This document shows, piece after piece, positions 46,785-57,942 of a stretch of DNA of 64,000 nucleotides. Each line of letters begins with the position of its first letter. Positions within the stretch are counted from its first letter, which is position 1. Below the pieces are notes generated by a model. The model was not told the DNA's origin, did not search any database, and worked only from the letters and a program-made list of their open reading frames with translations. Source of the DNA: Erwinia sp. E_sp_B01_1 (lineage in GTDB: Bacteria; Pseudomonadota; Gammaproteobacteria; Enterobacterales; Enterobacteriaceae); the NCBI RefSeq assembly GCF_036865545.1, contig NZ_CP142208.1, positions 806,001 to 870,000 on the forward strand. The letters are read 5' to 3'. The translations under genes and the position numbers were made by a program.

Positions 46785-49490
46785 ATGTTAATCAAATTAT
46801 TAACCAAAGTTTTTGGTAGCAGTAACGACCGTACGCTGCGCCGCATGCGCAAATCCGTCGAGCTAATCAACAAGATGGAGCCGGATTTCGAAAAGCTTTC
46901 CGATGAGGAACTGAAAGCTAAAACGGGTGAGTTTCGCGCCCGCCTTGAGAAAGGCGAAGTGCTGGAAAACCTTATTCCGGAAGCCTTTGCTACCGTGCGT
47001 GAAGCCAGTAAGCGTGTGTTTGGTATGCGTCACTTTGATGTACAGCTGCTGGGCGGGATGGTACTGAACGATCGTTGTATCGCTGAGATGCGTACAGGTG
47101 AAGGTAAAACCCTGACTGCAACGCTGCCTGCCTATCTGAATGCGCTAAGCGGCAAAGGTGTTCACGTGGTTACCGTGAATGACTATTTGGCTCAACGTGA
47201 TGCTGAAAACAACCGCGGTCTGTTCGAATTCCTTGGACTGAGCATTGGTATCAACCTGCCAGGTATGCCTTCTCCAGCCAAGCGCGAAGCCTATGCTGCT
47301 GACATTACCTACGGCACCAACAACGAATATGGTTTTGACTACCTGCGTGACAACATGGCTTTCAGCCCTGAAGATCGCGTCCAGCGTAAGCTGAACTACG
47401 CGCTGGTGGATGAGGTTGACTCCATCCTGATCGATGAAGCCCGTACACCGCTGATCATCTCTGGTCCTGCGGAAGACAGCTCTGAACTCTATATCAAAGT
47501 CAACAAAATCATCCCAAGCCTGATCCGTCAGGAAAAAGAAGATTCCGACACCTTCCAGGGTGAAGGTCACTTCTCCGTGGATGAAAAAGCCCGTCAGGTT
47601 CACCTGACCGAGCGTGGCCTGGTTGCTATCGAAGAGCTGATGGTTAGCGAAGGCATTATGGACGAAGGCGAGTCACTGTACTCACCGGGTAACATCATGA
47701 TGATGCACCACGTGACGGCTGCGCTGCGTTCCCACGTGCTGTTTACCCGCGACGTCGACTACATCGTAAAAGATGGCGAAGTGATCATCGTGGATGAACA
47801 TACCGGTCGTACCATGCAGGGACGTCGCTGGTCTGATGGTTTGCATCAGGCTGTGGAAGCGAAAGAAGGCGTGGAAATTCAGAATGAAAACCAGACGCTG
47901 GCTTCCATTACCTTCCAGAACTACTTCCGTCTCTACAACAAACTCGCCGGCATGACCGGTACTGCAGATACTGAAGCGTTCGAATTCAGCTCTATCTATA
48001 AGCTGGAAACCATCGTGGTGCCTACTAACCGTCCAATGGTGCGTAAGGATCATGCGGATCTGGTTTACATGAGCGAGAGCGAAAAGATCGATGCGATCAT
48101 CGAAGATATCCGTGAACGTACCGCCAACGGTCAGCCAGTGCTGGTGGGGACTATCTCGATTGAAAAATCCGAAGTGGTCTCTGAAAGATTGTCCGCTGCC
48201 GGAATTAAGCATGAAGTTCTGAACGCCAAATTCCACGCCCGTGAAGCAGACATCGTTGCACAGGCAGGACAGCCCGCTGCTGTAACCATCGCGACTAACA
48301 TGGCCGGTCGTGGTACCGATATCGTGCTGGGCGGAAGCTGGCAGGCAGAGATTGCCCAGATTGAAGACCCAACCGCTGAGCAGATTGATGCCATCAAGAG
48401 TGCCTGGAAAATCCGTCATGATGCGGTTCTGGCTTCAGGTGGTCTGCACATCATTGGTACAGAGCGTCATGAATCCCGTCGTATTGATAACCAGCTTCGT
48501 GGTCGTTCCGGACGTCAGGGTGACAACGGTTCATCCCGCTTCTATCTGTCGATGGAAGATGCCCTGATGCGTATCTTCGCCTCCGATCGCGTCTCTAACA
48601 TGATGCGTAAACTGGGTATGAAGCCTGGTGAAGCGATTGAGCACCCGTGGGTGACCAAGGCGATTGCTAACGCACAGCGCAAAGTGGAAAGCCGCAACTT
48701 TGATATTCGTAAGCAGCTGCTGGAATACGATGATGTGGCTAATGACCAGCGTCGCGCTATCTATACCCAGCGTAACGAACTGCTGGATGTGTCCGACGTC
48801 TCTGAAACCATCAGCAGCATCCGTGACGACGTATTTAAAACCACCATTGATACCTATATTCCACCTCAGTCTCTGGAAGAGATGTGGGATGTTGCCGGTC
48901 TGGAAGAGCGTCTGAAAAACGATTTCGACCTGGATATGCCGATCGCTGAGTGGCTGGATAAAGAGCCAGAATTGCACGAAGAAACGCTGCGTGAACGTAT
49001 CATGGAGCAGGCTAAAGAGCAGTATCAGCGTAAAGAAGAAGTGGTTGGCGTTGAGATGATGCGCAACTTTGAGAAGGGCGTGATGCTGCAAACGCTGGAC
49101 TCATTGTGGAAAGAGCATCTGGCCGCTATGGATTACCTGCGTCAGGGTATTCACCTGCGTGGATATGCGCAGAAAGATCCCAAGCAGGAATACAAGCGTG
49201 AATCCTTCGCCATGTTTGCCGCCATGCTGGAATCACTGAAATATGAAGTGATCAGCACCCTGTGCAAAGTGCAGGTACGTATGCCTGAAGAAGTGGAAGC
49301 GATGGAAGAGCAGCGTCGTGAGGAGTCCGAGCGTCTGGCACAGCAACAGCAGTTGAGCCATGTGGATACCGAAACCGAAGCGGCTATTGCTCTGGCGGAT
49401 CAGACAGGCGAGCGAAAAGTAGGACGTAACGATCCCTGCCCCTGCGGTTCTGGAAAAAAATTCAAACAATGTCACGGGCGTCTGGCGTAA
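46785..49490 (+). CDS. secA: Preprotein translocase ATPase SecA
   Basis: Motor that drives secretory proteins through SecYEG. The 901 residues (E. coli 901) show Walker A MRTGEGKT (102-109), the [15 protein letters not shown] box, the second nucleotide fold with [13 protein letters not shown] and [19 protein letters not shown], and the C-terminal zinc motif [13 protein letters not shown] that binds SecB. It lies downstream of secM, which controls its translation. Confidence 0.98.
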   Translation: MLIKLLTKVFGSSNDRTLRRMRKSVELINKMEPDFEKLSDEELKAKTGEFRARLEKGEVLENLIPEAFATVREASKRVFGMRHFDVQLLGGMVLNDRCIAEMRTGEGKTLTATLPAYLNALSGKGVHVVTVNDYLAQRDAENNRGLFEFLGLSIGINLPGMPSPAKREAYAADITYGTNNEYGFDYLRDNMAFSPEDRVQRKLNYALVDEVDSILIDEARTPLIISGPAEDSSELYIKVNKIIPSLIRQEKEDSDTFQGEGHFSVDEKARQVHLTERGLVAIEELMVSEGIMDEGESLYSPGNIMMMHHVTAALRSHVLFTRDVDYIVKDGEVIIVDEHTGRTMQGRRWSDGLHQAVEAKEGVEIQNENQTLASITFQNYFRLYNKLAGMTGTADTEAFEFSSIYKLETIVVPTNRPMVRKDHADLVYMSESEKIDAIIEDIRERTANGQPVLVGTISIEKSEVVSERLSAAGIKHEVLNAKFHAREADIVAQAGQPAAVTIATNMAGRGTDIVLGGSWQAEIAQIEDPTAEQIDAIKSAWKIRHDAVLASGGLHIIGTERHESRRIDNQLRGRSGRQGDNGSSRFYLSMEDALMRIFASDRVSNMMRKLGMKPGEAIEHPWVTKAIANAQRKVESRNFDIRKQLLEYDDVANDQRRAIYTQRNELLDVSDVSETISSIRDDVFKTTIDTYIPPQSLEEMWDVAGLEERLKNDFDLDMPIAEWLDKEPELHEETLRERIMEQAKEQYQRKEEVVGVEMMRNFEKGVMLQTLDSLWKEHLAAMDYLRQGIHLRGYAQKDPKQEYKRESFAMFAAMLESLKYEVISTLCKVQVRMPEEVEAMEEQRREESERLAQQQQLSHVDTETEAAIALADQTGERKVGRNDPCPCGSGKKFKQCHGRLA

Positions 49491-49509
49491 CGGCAGGCAG
49501 TGACTGATA

Positions 49510-49542
49510 AAGGGCCGGAGAGATTCTCCGGCCCTTTTTTTT
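49510..49542 (+). terminator. secA terminator
   Basis: AAAGGGCCGGAGA-GATT-TCTCCGGCCCTTT type hairpin followed by a run of T, 20 bp after the secA stop. The long GC stem makes this one of the strongest terminators in the window. Confidence 0.92.
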
Positions 49543-49610
49543 ATCTGCCTTGCCATTGCCGGCGAGGACTGGAATAGTGGCGGGATGTCAGGATTTCAGA
49601 GTGAACATCA

Positions 49611-50006
49611 ATGAAGCAGTTGCAGGTGGCAGTGGGCATTATCCGCGACCAGGATCGGAACATTTTTCTGGCGCAACGGTCGGCCAGCTCACATATGGCG
49701 AATATGTGGGAGTTTCCGGGCGGCAAGATTGAGGCGGGTGAAACAGCAGAGCAGGCGCTAAAGCGCGAGCTGCATGAGGAAACAGGTATTGAGGTTGAGC
49801 ACGCTGTGCCTTGGGGCAGGGGTGAGCATGTCGACAGCAACTTCCACGTGACTTTGCACTTCTTTATCGTTGACCGCTGGCAGGGAGAACCCTGGGGTCG
49901 CGAAGGTCAACCTCAACGCTGGGTCCCTCAGCATGAGTTAGTCGCTGAAGAGTTCCCTCCCGCTAATGCGAAAATCGTTCAGCAACTGTTAGCAGAAGTG
50001 CTGTAA
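49611..50006 (+). CDS. mutT: 8-oxo-dGTP diphosphatase MutT
   Basis: Removes oxidised dGTP from the nucleotide pool to prevent A:T to C:G transversions. The 131 residues carry a complete Nudix box (GX5EX7REUXEEXGU as GGKIEAGETAEQALKRELHE and ETGIE, residues 37-61). The secA terminator separates it from secA, so it probably has its own promoter in the 70-bp gap, though limited read-through is possible. Confidence 0.97.
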   Translation: MKQLQVAVGIIRDQDRNIFLAQRSASSHMANMWEFPGGKIEAGETAEQALKRELHEETGIEVEHAVPWGRGEHVDSNFHVTLHFFIVDRWQGEPWGREGQPQRWVPQHELVAEEFPPANAKIVQQLLAEVL

Positions 50007-50010
50007 AAAC

Positions 50011-50040
50011 CTTCCCGCCCCTTGAGGCGGGAGTTTTTTT
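50011..50040. terminator. Bidirectional terminator between mutT and yacG
   Basis: TCCCGCC (50013-50019), loop CCTTGA, GGCGGGA (50026-50032) and seven T. The yacG stop codon (50041-50039) lies inside its T run, so the convergent coaE-zapD-yacG transcript would end only if the hairpin also works leftwards. Confidence 0.85.
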
Positions 50041-50248
50041 AATCCCGGTGAGGATCCAGCTCGCTCCACTCGTCACTGTCGGAAAGATCGCCACGGCTGG
50101 CAATACGTTTCTCTTCTGCCGCCCACTCACCTAAATCAATCAGCTGGCAACGCTTACTGCAAAAGGGGCGCCACGGGCTGAGCTCATCCCAGATCACTTC
50201 TTTAGCGCACTGGGGACAGTTTACTGTTATCACATCATCTTTATTCAT
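50039..50248 (-). CDS. yacG: DNA gyrase inhibitor / zinc protein YacG
   Basis: Small zinc-binding protein reported to bind GyrB and inhibit DNA gyrase in E. coli. The 69 residues have the four zinc ligands as CPQC (near 10-13) and CSKRC (near 29-33), the conserved [14 protein letters not shown] segment and an acidic tail. ATG 50248 matches the family; the frame extends six codons further to a TTG that I do not favour. It is last in the coaE-zapD-yacG group. Confidence 0.94.
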   Translation of the reverse strand: MNKDDVITVNCPQCAKEVIWDELSPWRPFCSKRCQLIDLGEWAAEEKRIASRGDLSDSDEWSELDPHRD

Positions 50249-50259
50249 CAGGTAAAACC

Positions 50260-51003
50260 TTAGCAACAGGCAAGTTCAAAATCCAGGCGGGCCGGTACTT
50301 CACCACGTTCACTGTCTAACGGCAGAAAACGAATAGCATAGCGGCTCTTGTGTCCGGAAACCTGCGGGTAGAGAGAGTCGTCCAGCGACAGCTGCAGGCG
50401 AAGCAATTCAGCGCCTTCGGCGTTATCCTGGAAAAAGCCGTTCAGGCTGGTCTGGCGGCGGAACACGCCGGACTGACGGATCAAATCGAGAAGCAGGGTC
50501 AGCGCATCGCGTATTGGCGTTAATGAATCCATCCAGACTTTCACCTGAGCATCACGCTGCTCCTGCTCAATGTGCAGCCAGATATGCAACGTAGGGAGAT
50601 CGAAACTGCAACAGCCGCCGGGAATACTCAAACGCTGACGGACCAGACCAATCAGCCGATCTTCACGCATTAACTGGCCCATCCGTGGCGCCGCCATCAG
50701 CGTACTGGAGCAGGCCTTCAGGCGATCGCGCAGGGTGTGCACAACGTCCATATCGACACCAGGCACCTCTTCCCAGGCACGGAGTTTCTGCTGCTGTTTT
50801 TCCAGCTCTTTCACTATCTCAGTACGCAGCTCACCCCGTTCAAACACATCCAGCAGTTCTGCCGCGTTGCGGAAAAAGGTCAGCGCGCTCAGTGAGTCGG
50901 TGATGGTGCTGCTGCTTTCAATCTGTTGAGTTAAAAATTCAATTCGCAGCCAGGTCCGCATCTTTTCATTCAGCGGATATTCAAATAAAACGGTTGTACT
51001 CAT
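50260..51003 (-). CDS. zapD: Z-ring-associated protein ZapD
   Basis: Binds the FtsZ C-terminal tail and bundles protofilaments. The 247 residues (E. coli 247) are mostly alpha-helical with a beta domain. The highly conserved segment [29 protein letters not shown] is present (read in two overlapping parts). It starts 4 bp after coaE, and yacG follows 11 bp later; cotranscription is very likely. Confidence 0.95.
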   Translation of the reverse strand: MSTTVLFEYPLNEKMRTWLRIEFLTQQIESSSTITDSLSALTFFRNAAELLDVFERGELRTEIVKELEKQQQKLRAWEEVPGVDMDVVHTLRDRLKACSSTLMAAPRMGQLMREDRLIGLVRQRLSIPGGCCSFDLPTLHIWLHIEQEQRDAQVKVWMDSLTPIRDALTLLLDLIRQSGVFRRQTSLNGFFQDNAEGAELLRLQLSLDDSLYPQVSGHKSRYAIRFLPLDSERGEVPARLDFELACC

Positions 51004-51007
51004 GCTT

Positions 51008-51619
51008 TTAATCCTGGTCAATGGCCCCGGCCAGCTGACGATAGTGCTGGTCCAGCAGGGCTACGCGCGCGGCCACTGACTCTGGTGGCCCGCCGTTATC
51101 AATAATGTCGTCCGCCACGGCCAGTCGCTGCTCGCGTGTTGCCTGGGCGGCCAGAATATTTTCCGCCTGTTCGCGGCTGATGCCATCCCTGGTCAGGGTG
51201 CGTCTTAGCTGGGTCTCACGATCCACATCGACGACCAGCACCCGGTTCGCCAGGTGCTGTAGATTATTCTCCACCAGCAGCGGTACCACCCACAAACACC
51301 ATACGGAGTCTGTCTGCGCGAGCTGACGGCGTGTTTCGGCCTGAATAAGGGGATGCAGCAGGGCATTAAGCCAGGCTTTATCTTCACCCGAAGTGAAAAT
51401 GTGCTGACGCAATGCTTTACGATCGAGCGTGCCGTCACCCTGCAGGATGCGTCCGCCAAATTTCTCGCGGATAGCGTCAAGAGCAGGCTGGCCTGGTTCA
51501 ACGACCTGACGGGCAATGACATCAGCATCGACGATATTCACGCCTCTCTCTGCGAAGGCATTCGCGATGGTGGTTTTTCCGCTGCCGATCCCTCCGGTCA
51601 GCGCAACAGTATAACGCAT
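51008..51619 (-). CDS. coaE: Dephospho-CoA kinase CoaE
   Basis: Last step of coenzyme A synthesis, phosphorylating the 3'-hydroxyl of dephospho-CoA. The 203-residue P-loop kinase has [10 protein letters not shown] (8-17), the CoA-domain residues [18 protein letters not shown] and LLVEN. ATG 51619 matches E. coli (MRYxVALTGG). An upstream ATG at 51628 would add MGL. It is first in coaE-zapD-yacG, divergent from guaC. Confidence 0.95.
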   Translation of the reverse strand: MRYTVALTGGIGSGKTTIANAFAERGVNIVDADVIARQVVEPGQPALDAIREKFGGRILQGDGTLDRKALRQHIFTSGEDKAWLNALLHPLIQAETRRQLAQTDSVWCLWVVPLLVENNLQHLANRVLVVDVDRETQLRRTLTRDGISREQAENILAAQATREQRLAVADDIIDNGGPPESVAARVALLDQHYRQLAGAIDQD

Positions 51620-51773
51620 AAGCCCCATATCTCATGGCTCTGATGTGAGTGCCGTCGGTATCGCGTCGATTTGACGGGTCGTCTACGGGCTTAAAAAATG
51701 AGGCACGGATCACAAGAGCGAATAGCGGATAAATTTACCTGAGTGTAGCGTAAATAAACCTGTTTTCGCACTC

Positions 51774-51801
51774 TTGCCCCGGCGATTTTAGTGCGTATGA
51801 T
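51774..51801 (+). promoter_or_regulatory. Probable guaC promoter
   Basis: TTGCCC (51774-51779), a 16-bp spacer and TATGAT (51796-51801), 57 bp before the guaC start codon. The -10 box is good and the -35 moderate. Predicted from sequence alone. Confidence 0.55.
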
Positions 51802-51857
51802 AGCGTCACTGGAGCTGGCACCTGCTAACTATTGCGCCATCAACCAGGAAACCTATC

Positions 51858-52898
51858 ATGCGTATTGAAGTAGATATCAAATTAGGCTTTAAAGATGTGC
51901 TTATCCGGCCAAAGCGTTCAACGCTGAAAAGCCGGTCTCAGGTTGAACTTACCCGTCAGTTTACCTTTAAACACTCCGGTGTTGCCTGGTCAGGCGTACC
52001 GATCATTGCCGCCAATATGGATACCGTGGGTACCTTTACCATGGCCGAAGCGCTGGCCTCTTTCGATGTGCTTACCGCAGTACACAAACATTACAGCGTT
52101 GAGCAATGGCGGCAGTTTATCGCCCGCGTGCCGGAAAGCGTGCTGAGACATGTGATGGTTTCTACCGGTACCTCGGATGCTGACTTCATTAAAATGAAAG
52201 AGATTCTGGCACTTTCTCCTGCCCTGAACTTCATCTGTATCGACGTAGCCAATGGGTATTCAGAACATTTTGTGGAGTTTCTGCAACGTGCCCGCGAAGC
52301 CTGCCCTGATAAAACCATCTGCGCTGGCAACGTGGTGACCGGAGAGATGGTTGAAGAACTCATCCTGTCTGGTGCCGACATCGTGAAGGTGGGTATTGGC
52401 CCCGGCTCGGTCTGCACCACCAGGGTAAAAACCGGCGTAGGCTACCCTCAGCTCTCTGCGGTGATCGAATGTGCCGATGCCGCTCATGGGCTGGGCGGGC
52501 AGATCGTCAGTGATGGGGGCTGTTCCGTGCCGGGCGACGTCGCCAAGGCGTTCGGCGGCGGTGCCGATTTTGTGATGCTCGGCGGAATGCTTGCCGCGCA
52601 TGATGAATGTGAAGGTACAGTGGTCGAAGAAAATGGTGAGGAGTTTATGCTGTTTTACGGTATGAGTTCTGAGTCCGCGATGAAACGACATGTTGGTGGG
52701 GTAGCCGGTTACCGCGCCGCAGAGGGCAAAACCGTTAAGCTTCCTGTCCGTGGGCCAGTTGAACATACGGCGCGCGATATTTTGGGCGGCCTGCGTTCCG
52801 CCTGTACCTATGTCGGTGCAGAACGCCTGAAAGAGCTGACCAAACGCACCACGTTTATTCGTGTGGCCGAGCAGGAAAACCGCGTCTTTAACCGCTAA
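51858..52898 (+). CDS. guaC: GMP reductase
   Basis: NADPH-dependent deamination of GMP to IMP for purine interconversion. The 346-residue TIM-barrel product (E. coli 347) contains the catalytic loop [13 protein letters not shown] with Cys186 and the conserved [13 protein letters not shown] and [25 protein letters not shown] segments (each shown only in part). No CBS domains are present, which distinguishes it from IMP dehydrogenase. Confidence 0.97.
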   Translation: MRIEVDIKLGFKDVLIRPKRSTLKSRSQVELTRQFTFKHSGVAWSGVPIIAANMDTVGTFTMAEALASFDVLTAVHKHYSVEQWRQFIARVPESVLRHVMVSTGTSDADFIKMKEILALSPALNFICIDVANGYSEHFVEFLQRAREACPDKTICAGNVVTGEMVEELILSGADIVKVGIGPGSVCTTRVKTGVGYPQLSAVIECADAAHGLGGQIVSDGGCSVPGDVAKAFGGGADFVMLGGMLAAHDECEGTVVEENGEEFMLFYGMSSESAMKRHVGGVAGYRAAEGKTVKLPVRGPVEHTARDILGGLRSACTYVGAERLKELTKRTTFIRVAEQENRVFNR

Positions 52899-52905
52899 TC
52901 AGCGC

Positions 52906-52935
52906 AAGCCCATCGTCACCCGGACGGTGGGCTTT
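52906..52935. terminator. Terminator after guaC (convergent with hofC)
   Basis: AAGCCCA (52906-52912) pairs with TGGGCTT (52928-52934), extended by CGTC/GACG, with an ACCCG loop. Only a short T run follows, so efficiency is uncertain. Confidence 0.65.
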
Positions 52936-53009
52936 CTAACTGATTAACCGGGCAGGACCGGTACCAATAGCCACGGCAGGCAACCTGTCCCTTCATCAGT
53001 TTGCAAAAT

Positions 53010-54209
53010 TTATCCCAGTGCCTTCCCCAGATTGAAAATGGGCAGATACATGGCGACCACCAGCGTTCCCACCAGTAATCCGGTAACAACCATCATCATG
53101 GGTTCCAGCGCTGACGCCAGACTATCCGCTAACTCATTGGTCATCTCTTCATGTACCTCCCCAAGCCGGCGAAGCATAGTATCCAGTGAACCCGACTCCT
53201 CACCCACTTTTATCAGCTGACAGCATAGCGGTGTAAACAGTCTGTGGCGCTTAAGCGCGTGGTGGAAGGGATGCCCGGCAGCAATATGCTGTTGCAATGC
53301 CTGGATTGCCTCCCGCCAGAGCAGTGCAGGCAGCGTTTTTTCAACCGCCTCAAGGCTTTGTAACAGCGTCAGGCCCGCCTGCTGAGTCAACGCCAGCGTC
53401 ATAAATATCCGGCTTAGCAATCCTCCCTTATAAAGCTTGCCCATTAAAGGCAGGGAAAGTAGCCAACGTTGCTCCCGTCTCTGCCAGGCAAAGGAGCGTT
53501 TGGTTTGCCAGCGCCAGGCAAAACCCGCTCCAGCAAGCAGGAGAAAAAGCAGTCCGCCATAGTGCTGAAGCCACTCTGACAGCGTCACCACAGCCGCTGT
53601 AAAGGTGGGCAGGGGGGCATCAAATGCCTGATAGACCGATATAAATTCCGGCAGAACAAAGACCAGCATCCCTGTGCTGACAACCAATGCCAGCGCCAGA
53701 ATAAACAGGGGATAACGCAAAGCTTTCATCACCTTTTTTTGTAGCTGTTGCTGACGTTCCTGCTGGCTGGCAAGCTGAAGGCAGCACTCATCAATGCGCC
53801 CGGTTAACTCTCCTACAGACATCAGGGCAGAATACAAGGGTGGGAAAACGTCGGGCCACCGGGCCAGCGCTTCCGAAAAAGGCGTGCCTTCCGCTACGCT
53901 GTGGTGGAGCTGGCTCAGCAGTGCCTGCCAGCCAGCGCTTTCGTGCTCTTCACCGATCAGATTGAGGCTGGCCGTCAGGGTCATCCCCGCTTTCAGCAGG
54001 GTAGCCAGTTGACGAAACAGGGCCACTTTCTGCTGCCACTGCCACTCTCTACTGCGGTAGCGCCTGCCCTTAGAGAGCGATAACGGCATCATGCCTTGCG
54101 CCATCAGCCTGTCCATCACTTCAAGCTGGTGCTGGCAAAAAAACGCACCCTGTTGAAGCTGTCCCTGATTGTTCATTGCCTGCCACCGGAACAGAAGAAG
54201 GTTACTCAT
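53010..54209 (-). CDS. hofC: Type IV pilus inner-membrane platform protein HofC (PilC family)
   Basis: PilC/GspF-family platform protein thought to couple the assembly ATPase to pilin polymerisation. The 399 residues have two T2SSF domains (about 60-185 and 260-385, each with LATLLKAGMTLTASLNLI or LALTQQAGLTLLQSLEAV type helices) and three transmembrane helices. ATG 54209 overlaps the hofB stop (8 bp); a TTG at 54224 is possible. It is intact here, as are hofB and ppdD. Confidence 0.93.
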   Translation of the reverse strand: MSNLLLFRWQAMNNQGQLQQGAFFCQHQLEVMDRLMAQGMMPLSLSKGRRYRSREWQWQQKVALFRQLATLLKAGMTLTASLNLIGEEHESAGWQALLSQLHHSVAEGTPFSEALARWPDVFPPLYSALMSVGELTGRIDECCLQLASQQERQQQLQKKVMKALRYPLFILALALVVSTGMLVFVLPEFISVYQAFDAPLPTFTAAVVTLSEWLQHYGGLLFLLLAGAGFAWRWQTKRSFAWQRREQRWLLSLPLMGKLYKGGLLSRIFMTLALTQQAGLTLLQSLEAVEKTLPALLWREAIQALQQHIAAGHPFHHALKRHRLFTPLCCQLIKVGEESGSLDTMLRRLGEVHEEMTNELADSLASALEPMMMVVTGLLVGTLVVAMYLPIFNLGKALG

Positions 54210-55605
54210 CGCTGCTTCCCACAATACGGTTCAGCTCTTCAAGCGTGGTCTCGCCACGGTTGACGCAGTGTAGTCCTTCAACGAACAACGAGTTTCTTCC
54301 CTGCTGCCGGGCAATGGCCGCAAGATTTTCTGGCGAACTGTCAGCAGCGATGGCATTTTGCAGCCTGGCGGAGACCGGAAGCACTTCAAAAAGCGCCAGC
54401 CGGCCATAAAAGCCTGAATAGCAGTGCGGACAGCCTGGCGCCCGCCAGTTCTGCACTGTGCCGGGCCAGATAGCCGGAGGAAAATGAGCGATGGCTTCTC
54501 CCGGCTCCCGGCAGTGCGGACAGAGGCGACGAACCAGGCGTTGAGCAATAATCAGCTTCAGCGCTGAAGCCAGCAGATAGCCAGGGATACCGATCTGTCC
54601 CAGACGCGTCAGCGTTTCAGTAGTGGAGTTGGTGTGTAACGTGGACAACACCAGGTGTCCGGTCTGGGCTGCTTTTATGGCTGTTTCAGCCGTTTCCCGA
54701 TCGCGGATTTCGCCCAGCATAATGATATCCGGATCCTGACGCAGCAGCGATCTCAGCACCAGGTTGAAGTCCAGGCCCGCCCTGGGATGGATCTGGGTCT
54801 GGTTAATGCCCGGCAGCGGAATTTCGATCGGGTCTTCCACGCTGCACAGGTTGCGCTGGGGATGGTTGAGTGAGCTCAGCCCGCTGTAAAGGGTGAAGGT
54901 TTTACCGCTGCCTGTAGGGCCGGTAACCAGGATCAGCCCCTGTGGGCGGGCCAGTGCCTGACGATAAAGCTTCAGTGAGGCGGCTGGCATACCCAGCTTT
55001 TCAAGCGCTATGGCCTGGGGTTCGCTTTGCAGCAGACGGATCACCGCCTTTTCCCCGTAGTGGGTGGGCAGGGTCGAAAGCCTGAAGGAGGCCGGTTTGC
55101 CCTCAAGCTGCAGCGTAAACTGGCCATCCTGCGGCGTCCGCCGCTCGGTAATATCAAGACTGGCCAGAATTTTCAGGCGGGCAAGCAGAGCCGCAGCGTT
55201 ATCCTGCTCGCTACCCGGAACCGTTTGCAGCACGCCATCGACACGAAACCGGACCCGTAAAGAAGCCACCTGAGGTTCGATATGGATGTCTGAAGCCCGC
55301 CGCTGCAGAGCCAGCTGCAAAAGGTATTGGATCTTCTCCGGTGCGGTTTCTCTCTGAACTTCACCAGAAGAAAGTTCTTCAGTCGTGACTTGATGCTGGT
55401 CCTGCCTGAACCGATCGAGCCGGGCCTGTGGCCAGCATTCAACTTCAATGTTGCGCTGTGTGGCAAAGCGCAGCGTTTCGATCAGTTTGCTGTCGGGCGT
55501 GTCAGCCATAGCGAGATGCAGACGCTCTGGTGTGCAGGAGAGAATCACGGCCTGATAGCGCTGGCACAGCGCTTCTACAGATCTGGGGGGAGTCGAAGCG
55601 ATCAC
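54202..55605 (-). CDS. hofB: Type IV pilus assembly ATPase HofB (PilB/GspE family)
   Basis: Hexameric ATPase powering pilus extension. In the 467 residues the Walker A motif GPTGSGKT is at 229-236, followed by the Asp box ([12 protein letters not shown]), Walker B ([15 protein letters not shown]) and the His box. The tetracysteine zinc motif is CPHC plus CPHC. The start is GTG 55605, overlapping the ppdD stop as GTGA. ppdD-hofB-hofC form an operon. Confidence 0.95.
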   Translation of the reverse strand: MIASTPPRSVEALCQRYQAVILSCTPERLHLAMADTPDSKLIETLRFATQRNIEVECWPQARLDRFRQDQHQVTTEELSSGEVQRETAPEKIQYLLQLALQRRASDIHIEPQVASLRVRFRVDGVLQTVPGSEQDNAAALLARLKILASLDITERRTPQDGQFTLQLEGKPASFRLSTLPTHYGEKAVIRLLQSEPQAIALEKLGMPAASLKLYRQALARPQGLILVTGPTGSGKTFTLYSGLSSLNHPQRNLCSVEDPIEIPLPGINQTQIHPRAGLDFNLVLRSLLRQDPDIIMLGEIRDRETAETAIKAAQTGHLVLSTLHTNSTTETLTRLGQIGIPGYLLASALKLIIAQRLVRRLCPHCREPGEAIAHFPPAIWPGTVQNWRAPGCPHCYSGFYGRLALFEVLPVSARLQNAIAADSSPENLAAIARQQGRNSLFVEGLHCVNRGETTLEELNRIVGSSDE

Positions 55606-56054
55606 TCTGCCACCTCGCTGCGGGTATCCTCAAAGCGAAAAACAGTCTGGCAGGTTTCTTTCAGGCTTACCTGTGAGCTGGTGCAGGTTCGTTGCCAGCC
55701 AATACGCCCCTGGTTACCCTCCCAGGTTGGGGACATGGCGACGTTCAGGCCGCTTAAACTTTCCTGTCCGGTAAGCGATATCACACCCGCTTTTACGCTG
55801 ACAGAGGCGACATAGCGCGACCCTTTCCCCTGCGGAATGCCGTTGCTTCCCTCGCTGCAATCTCCTGTACTGCCCCGTTCAATGGCACAGAGATCTACCG
55901 CGGTTTTATAGGGAAGGGCGGTTTGTAACATATCCGTCAGGGCAGCCTTCTGCAGATAGCTCTGATAAGCGGGCAGGCCAATGGCGCTCAAAATGGCGAT
56001 GATAGCGATCACGATCATCAACTCAATCAGGGTAAATCCTTGCTGCTGCTTCAT
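55602..56054 (-). CDS. ppdD: Type IV major prepilin PpdD
   Basis: Major pilin. The 150-residue prepilin has a short leader MKQQQG, the prepilin peptidase site before FTLIEL (Glu5 of the mature protein) and the long hydrophobic N-terminal helix. Cysteine pairs in the C-terminal region ([19 protein letters not shown]...KETC) suggest two disulfides. The leader peptidase is not encoded nearby. The SD is a perfect AAGGAGG, but it lies in a hairpin (separate entry). In E. coli K-12 the homologue is hardly expressed in the laboratory. Confidence 0.95.
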   Translation of the reverse strand: MKQQQGFTLIELMIVIAIIAILSAIGLPAYQSYLQKAALTDMLQTALPYKTAVDLCAIERGSTGDCSEGSNGIPQGKGSRYVASVSVKAGVISLTGQESLSGLNVAMSPTWEGNQGRIGWQRTCTSSQVSLKETCQTVFRFEDTRSEVAE

Positions 56055-56060
56055 AGCGTA

Positions 56061-56082
56061 CCTCCTTGTGATGTAAAGGAGG
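56061..56082 (-). promoter_or_regulatory. Hairpin sequestering the ppdD Shine-Dalgarno
   Basis: On the mRNA strand CCTCCTT (56082-56076), an 8-nt loop TACATCAC and AAGGAGG (56067-56061) form a perfect 7-bp stem; the second arm is the ppdD SD, six bases before its ATG. The upstream arm is an exact anti-SD. This would mask the ribosome site unless opened by a protein, RNA or temperature. Stem and positions are read directly; the regulatory role is inferred. Confidence 0.7.
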
Positions 56083-56210
56083 GCAAGGTAGCGCCATGCA
56101 GGTCAGGGAGCCACAGGCAAAAGGGGCAAGCGCGGCACGGACCGAAAAGAAGATTTCTTTGTTTCAGAGGCTGGCAACATTTCTGGAAGGGAGACCGCAG
56201 AATGGGGCAT

Positions 56211-56238
56211 CCCACGCCACCGCTGTGGCTGGCGTGGG
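56211..56238 (-). terminator. Hairpin between nadC and ppdD
   Basis: A perfect 9-bp stem CCCACGCCA (56211-56219) / TGGCGTGGG (56230-56238) lies 15 bp after the nadC stop. It lacks a T run, so it may be an inefficient or factor-dependent terminator or an mRNA 3'-end stabiliser rather than a clean stop before ppdD. Confidence 0.5.
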
Positions 56239-56253
56239 AGAAACTTCAAGGGA

Positions 56254-57183
<930 letters not shown>

Positions 57184-57373
57184 CTAGCCTGTTTGACGGC
57201 GGCTTGCCAGCCAGCGCTGCGTCCGGGCATCCAGGTTTAGGGATGGCAAAGAGAGCATCCAGGATCCTTACTGGCAGGAATATCCTCAGGGCTGCTGCTG
57301 CGCGGGATAAGTTTAGTTTTCTAAAAAAGAATCATGCTACTCTGATGAAATTGTTATAAAAGGAGAGCAGGGC

Positions 57374-57937
57374 ATGCAGTTGCAAGCGGGCTGGATCTCT
57401 GGAGTGAAGCGGGTTCCCTCGCCCCATTTCAACGAGCGTCCGGACAATGAAACGCCATCACTATTGGTGATCCACAACATCAGCCTGCCGCCGGGAGAGT
57501 TCGGTGGTCCCTGGATTGATGCGTTGTTTACTGGAAATCTGGATCCCGAAGCGCATCCTTTTTTTGCAGAGATCGCCCATCTGAGAGTCTCTGCTCACTG
57601 CCTGATCCGCCGTGATGGCGAGATTATCCAGTATGTTCCTTTTCATCTTCGTGCCTGGCACGCAGGCGTGTCGACTTATCAGGGGCGTGAAGCCTGTAAC
57701 GATTTCTCGATAGGCATTGAGCTGGAAGGCACGGACAGCTTGCCCTATACCTGTGCGCAATATCAGGCCCTGCAGCAGGTCACCAGGCTGCTTATCGATC
57801 ATTACCCGCAGATTGCTCAACATATTACCGGGCACAGCGATATTGCCCCCGATCGTAAAACCGATCCGGGCCCGGCGTTTGACTGGGCAACATTTCGGGA
57901 AGCGCTGACCGATCCGGGCGCCCCTGCACAGGAGTAA
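57374..57937 (+). CDS. ampD: Cytoplasmic 1,6-anhydro-MurNAc-L-alanine amidase AmpD
   Basis: Recycles anhydro-muropeptides; its loss induces AmpC beta-lactamase where ampC-ampR is present. The 187-residue amidase_2 domain shows the zinc ligands His34 ([15 protein letters not shown]), His154 ([16 protein letters not shown]) and Asp164. AGGAGAG precedes the ATG. ampE follows after 5 bp. Confidence 0.97.
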   Translation: MQLQAGWISGVKRVPSPHFNERPDNETPSLLVIHNISLPPGEFGGPWIDALFTGNLDPEAHPFFAEIAHLRVSAHCLIRRDGEIIQYVPFHLRAWHAGVSTYQGREACNDFSIGIELEGTDSLPYTCAQYQALQQVTRLLIDHYPQIAQHITGHSDIAPDRKTDPGPAFDWATFREALTDPGAPAQE

Positions 57938-57942
57938 CAGGC

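Noticed and set aside
47682..48419. 245-codon open frame antisense to secA
   Set aside because: Shadow of secA, which is intact and full length on the plus strand.
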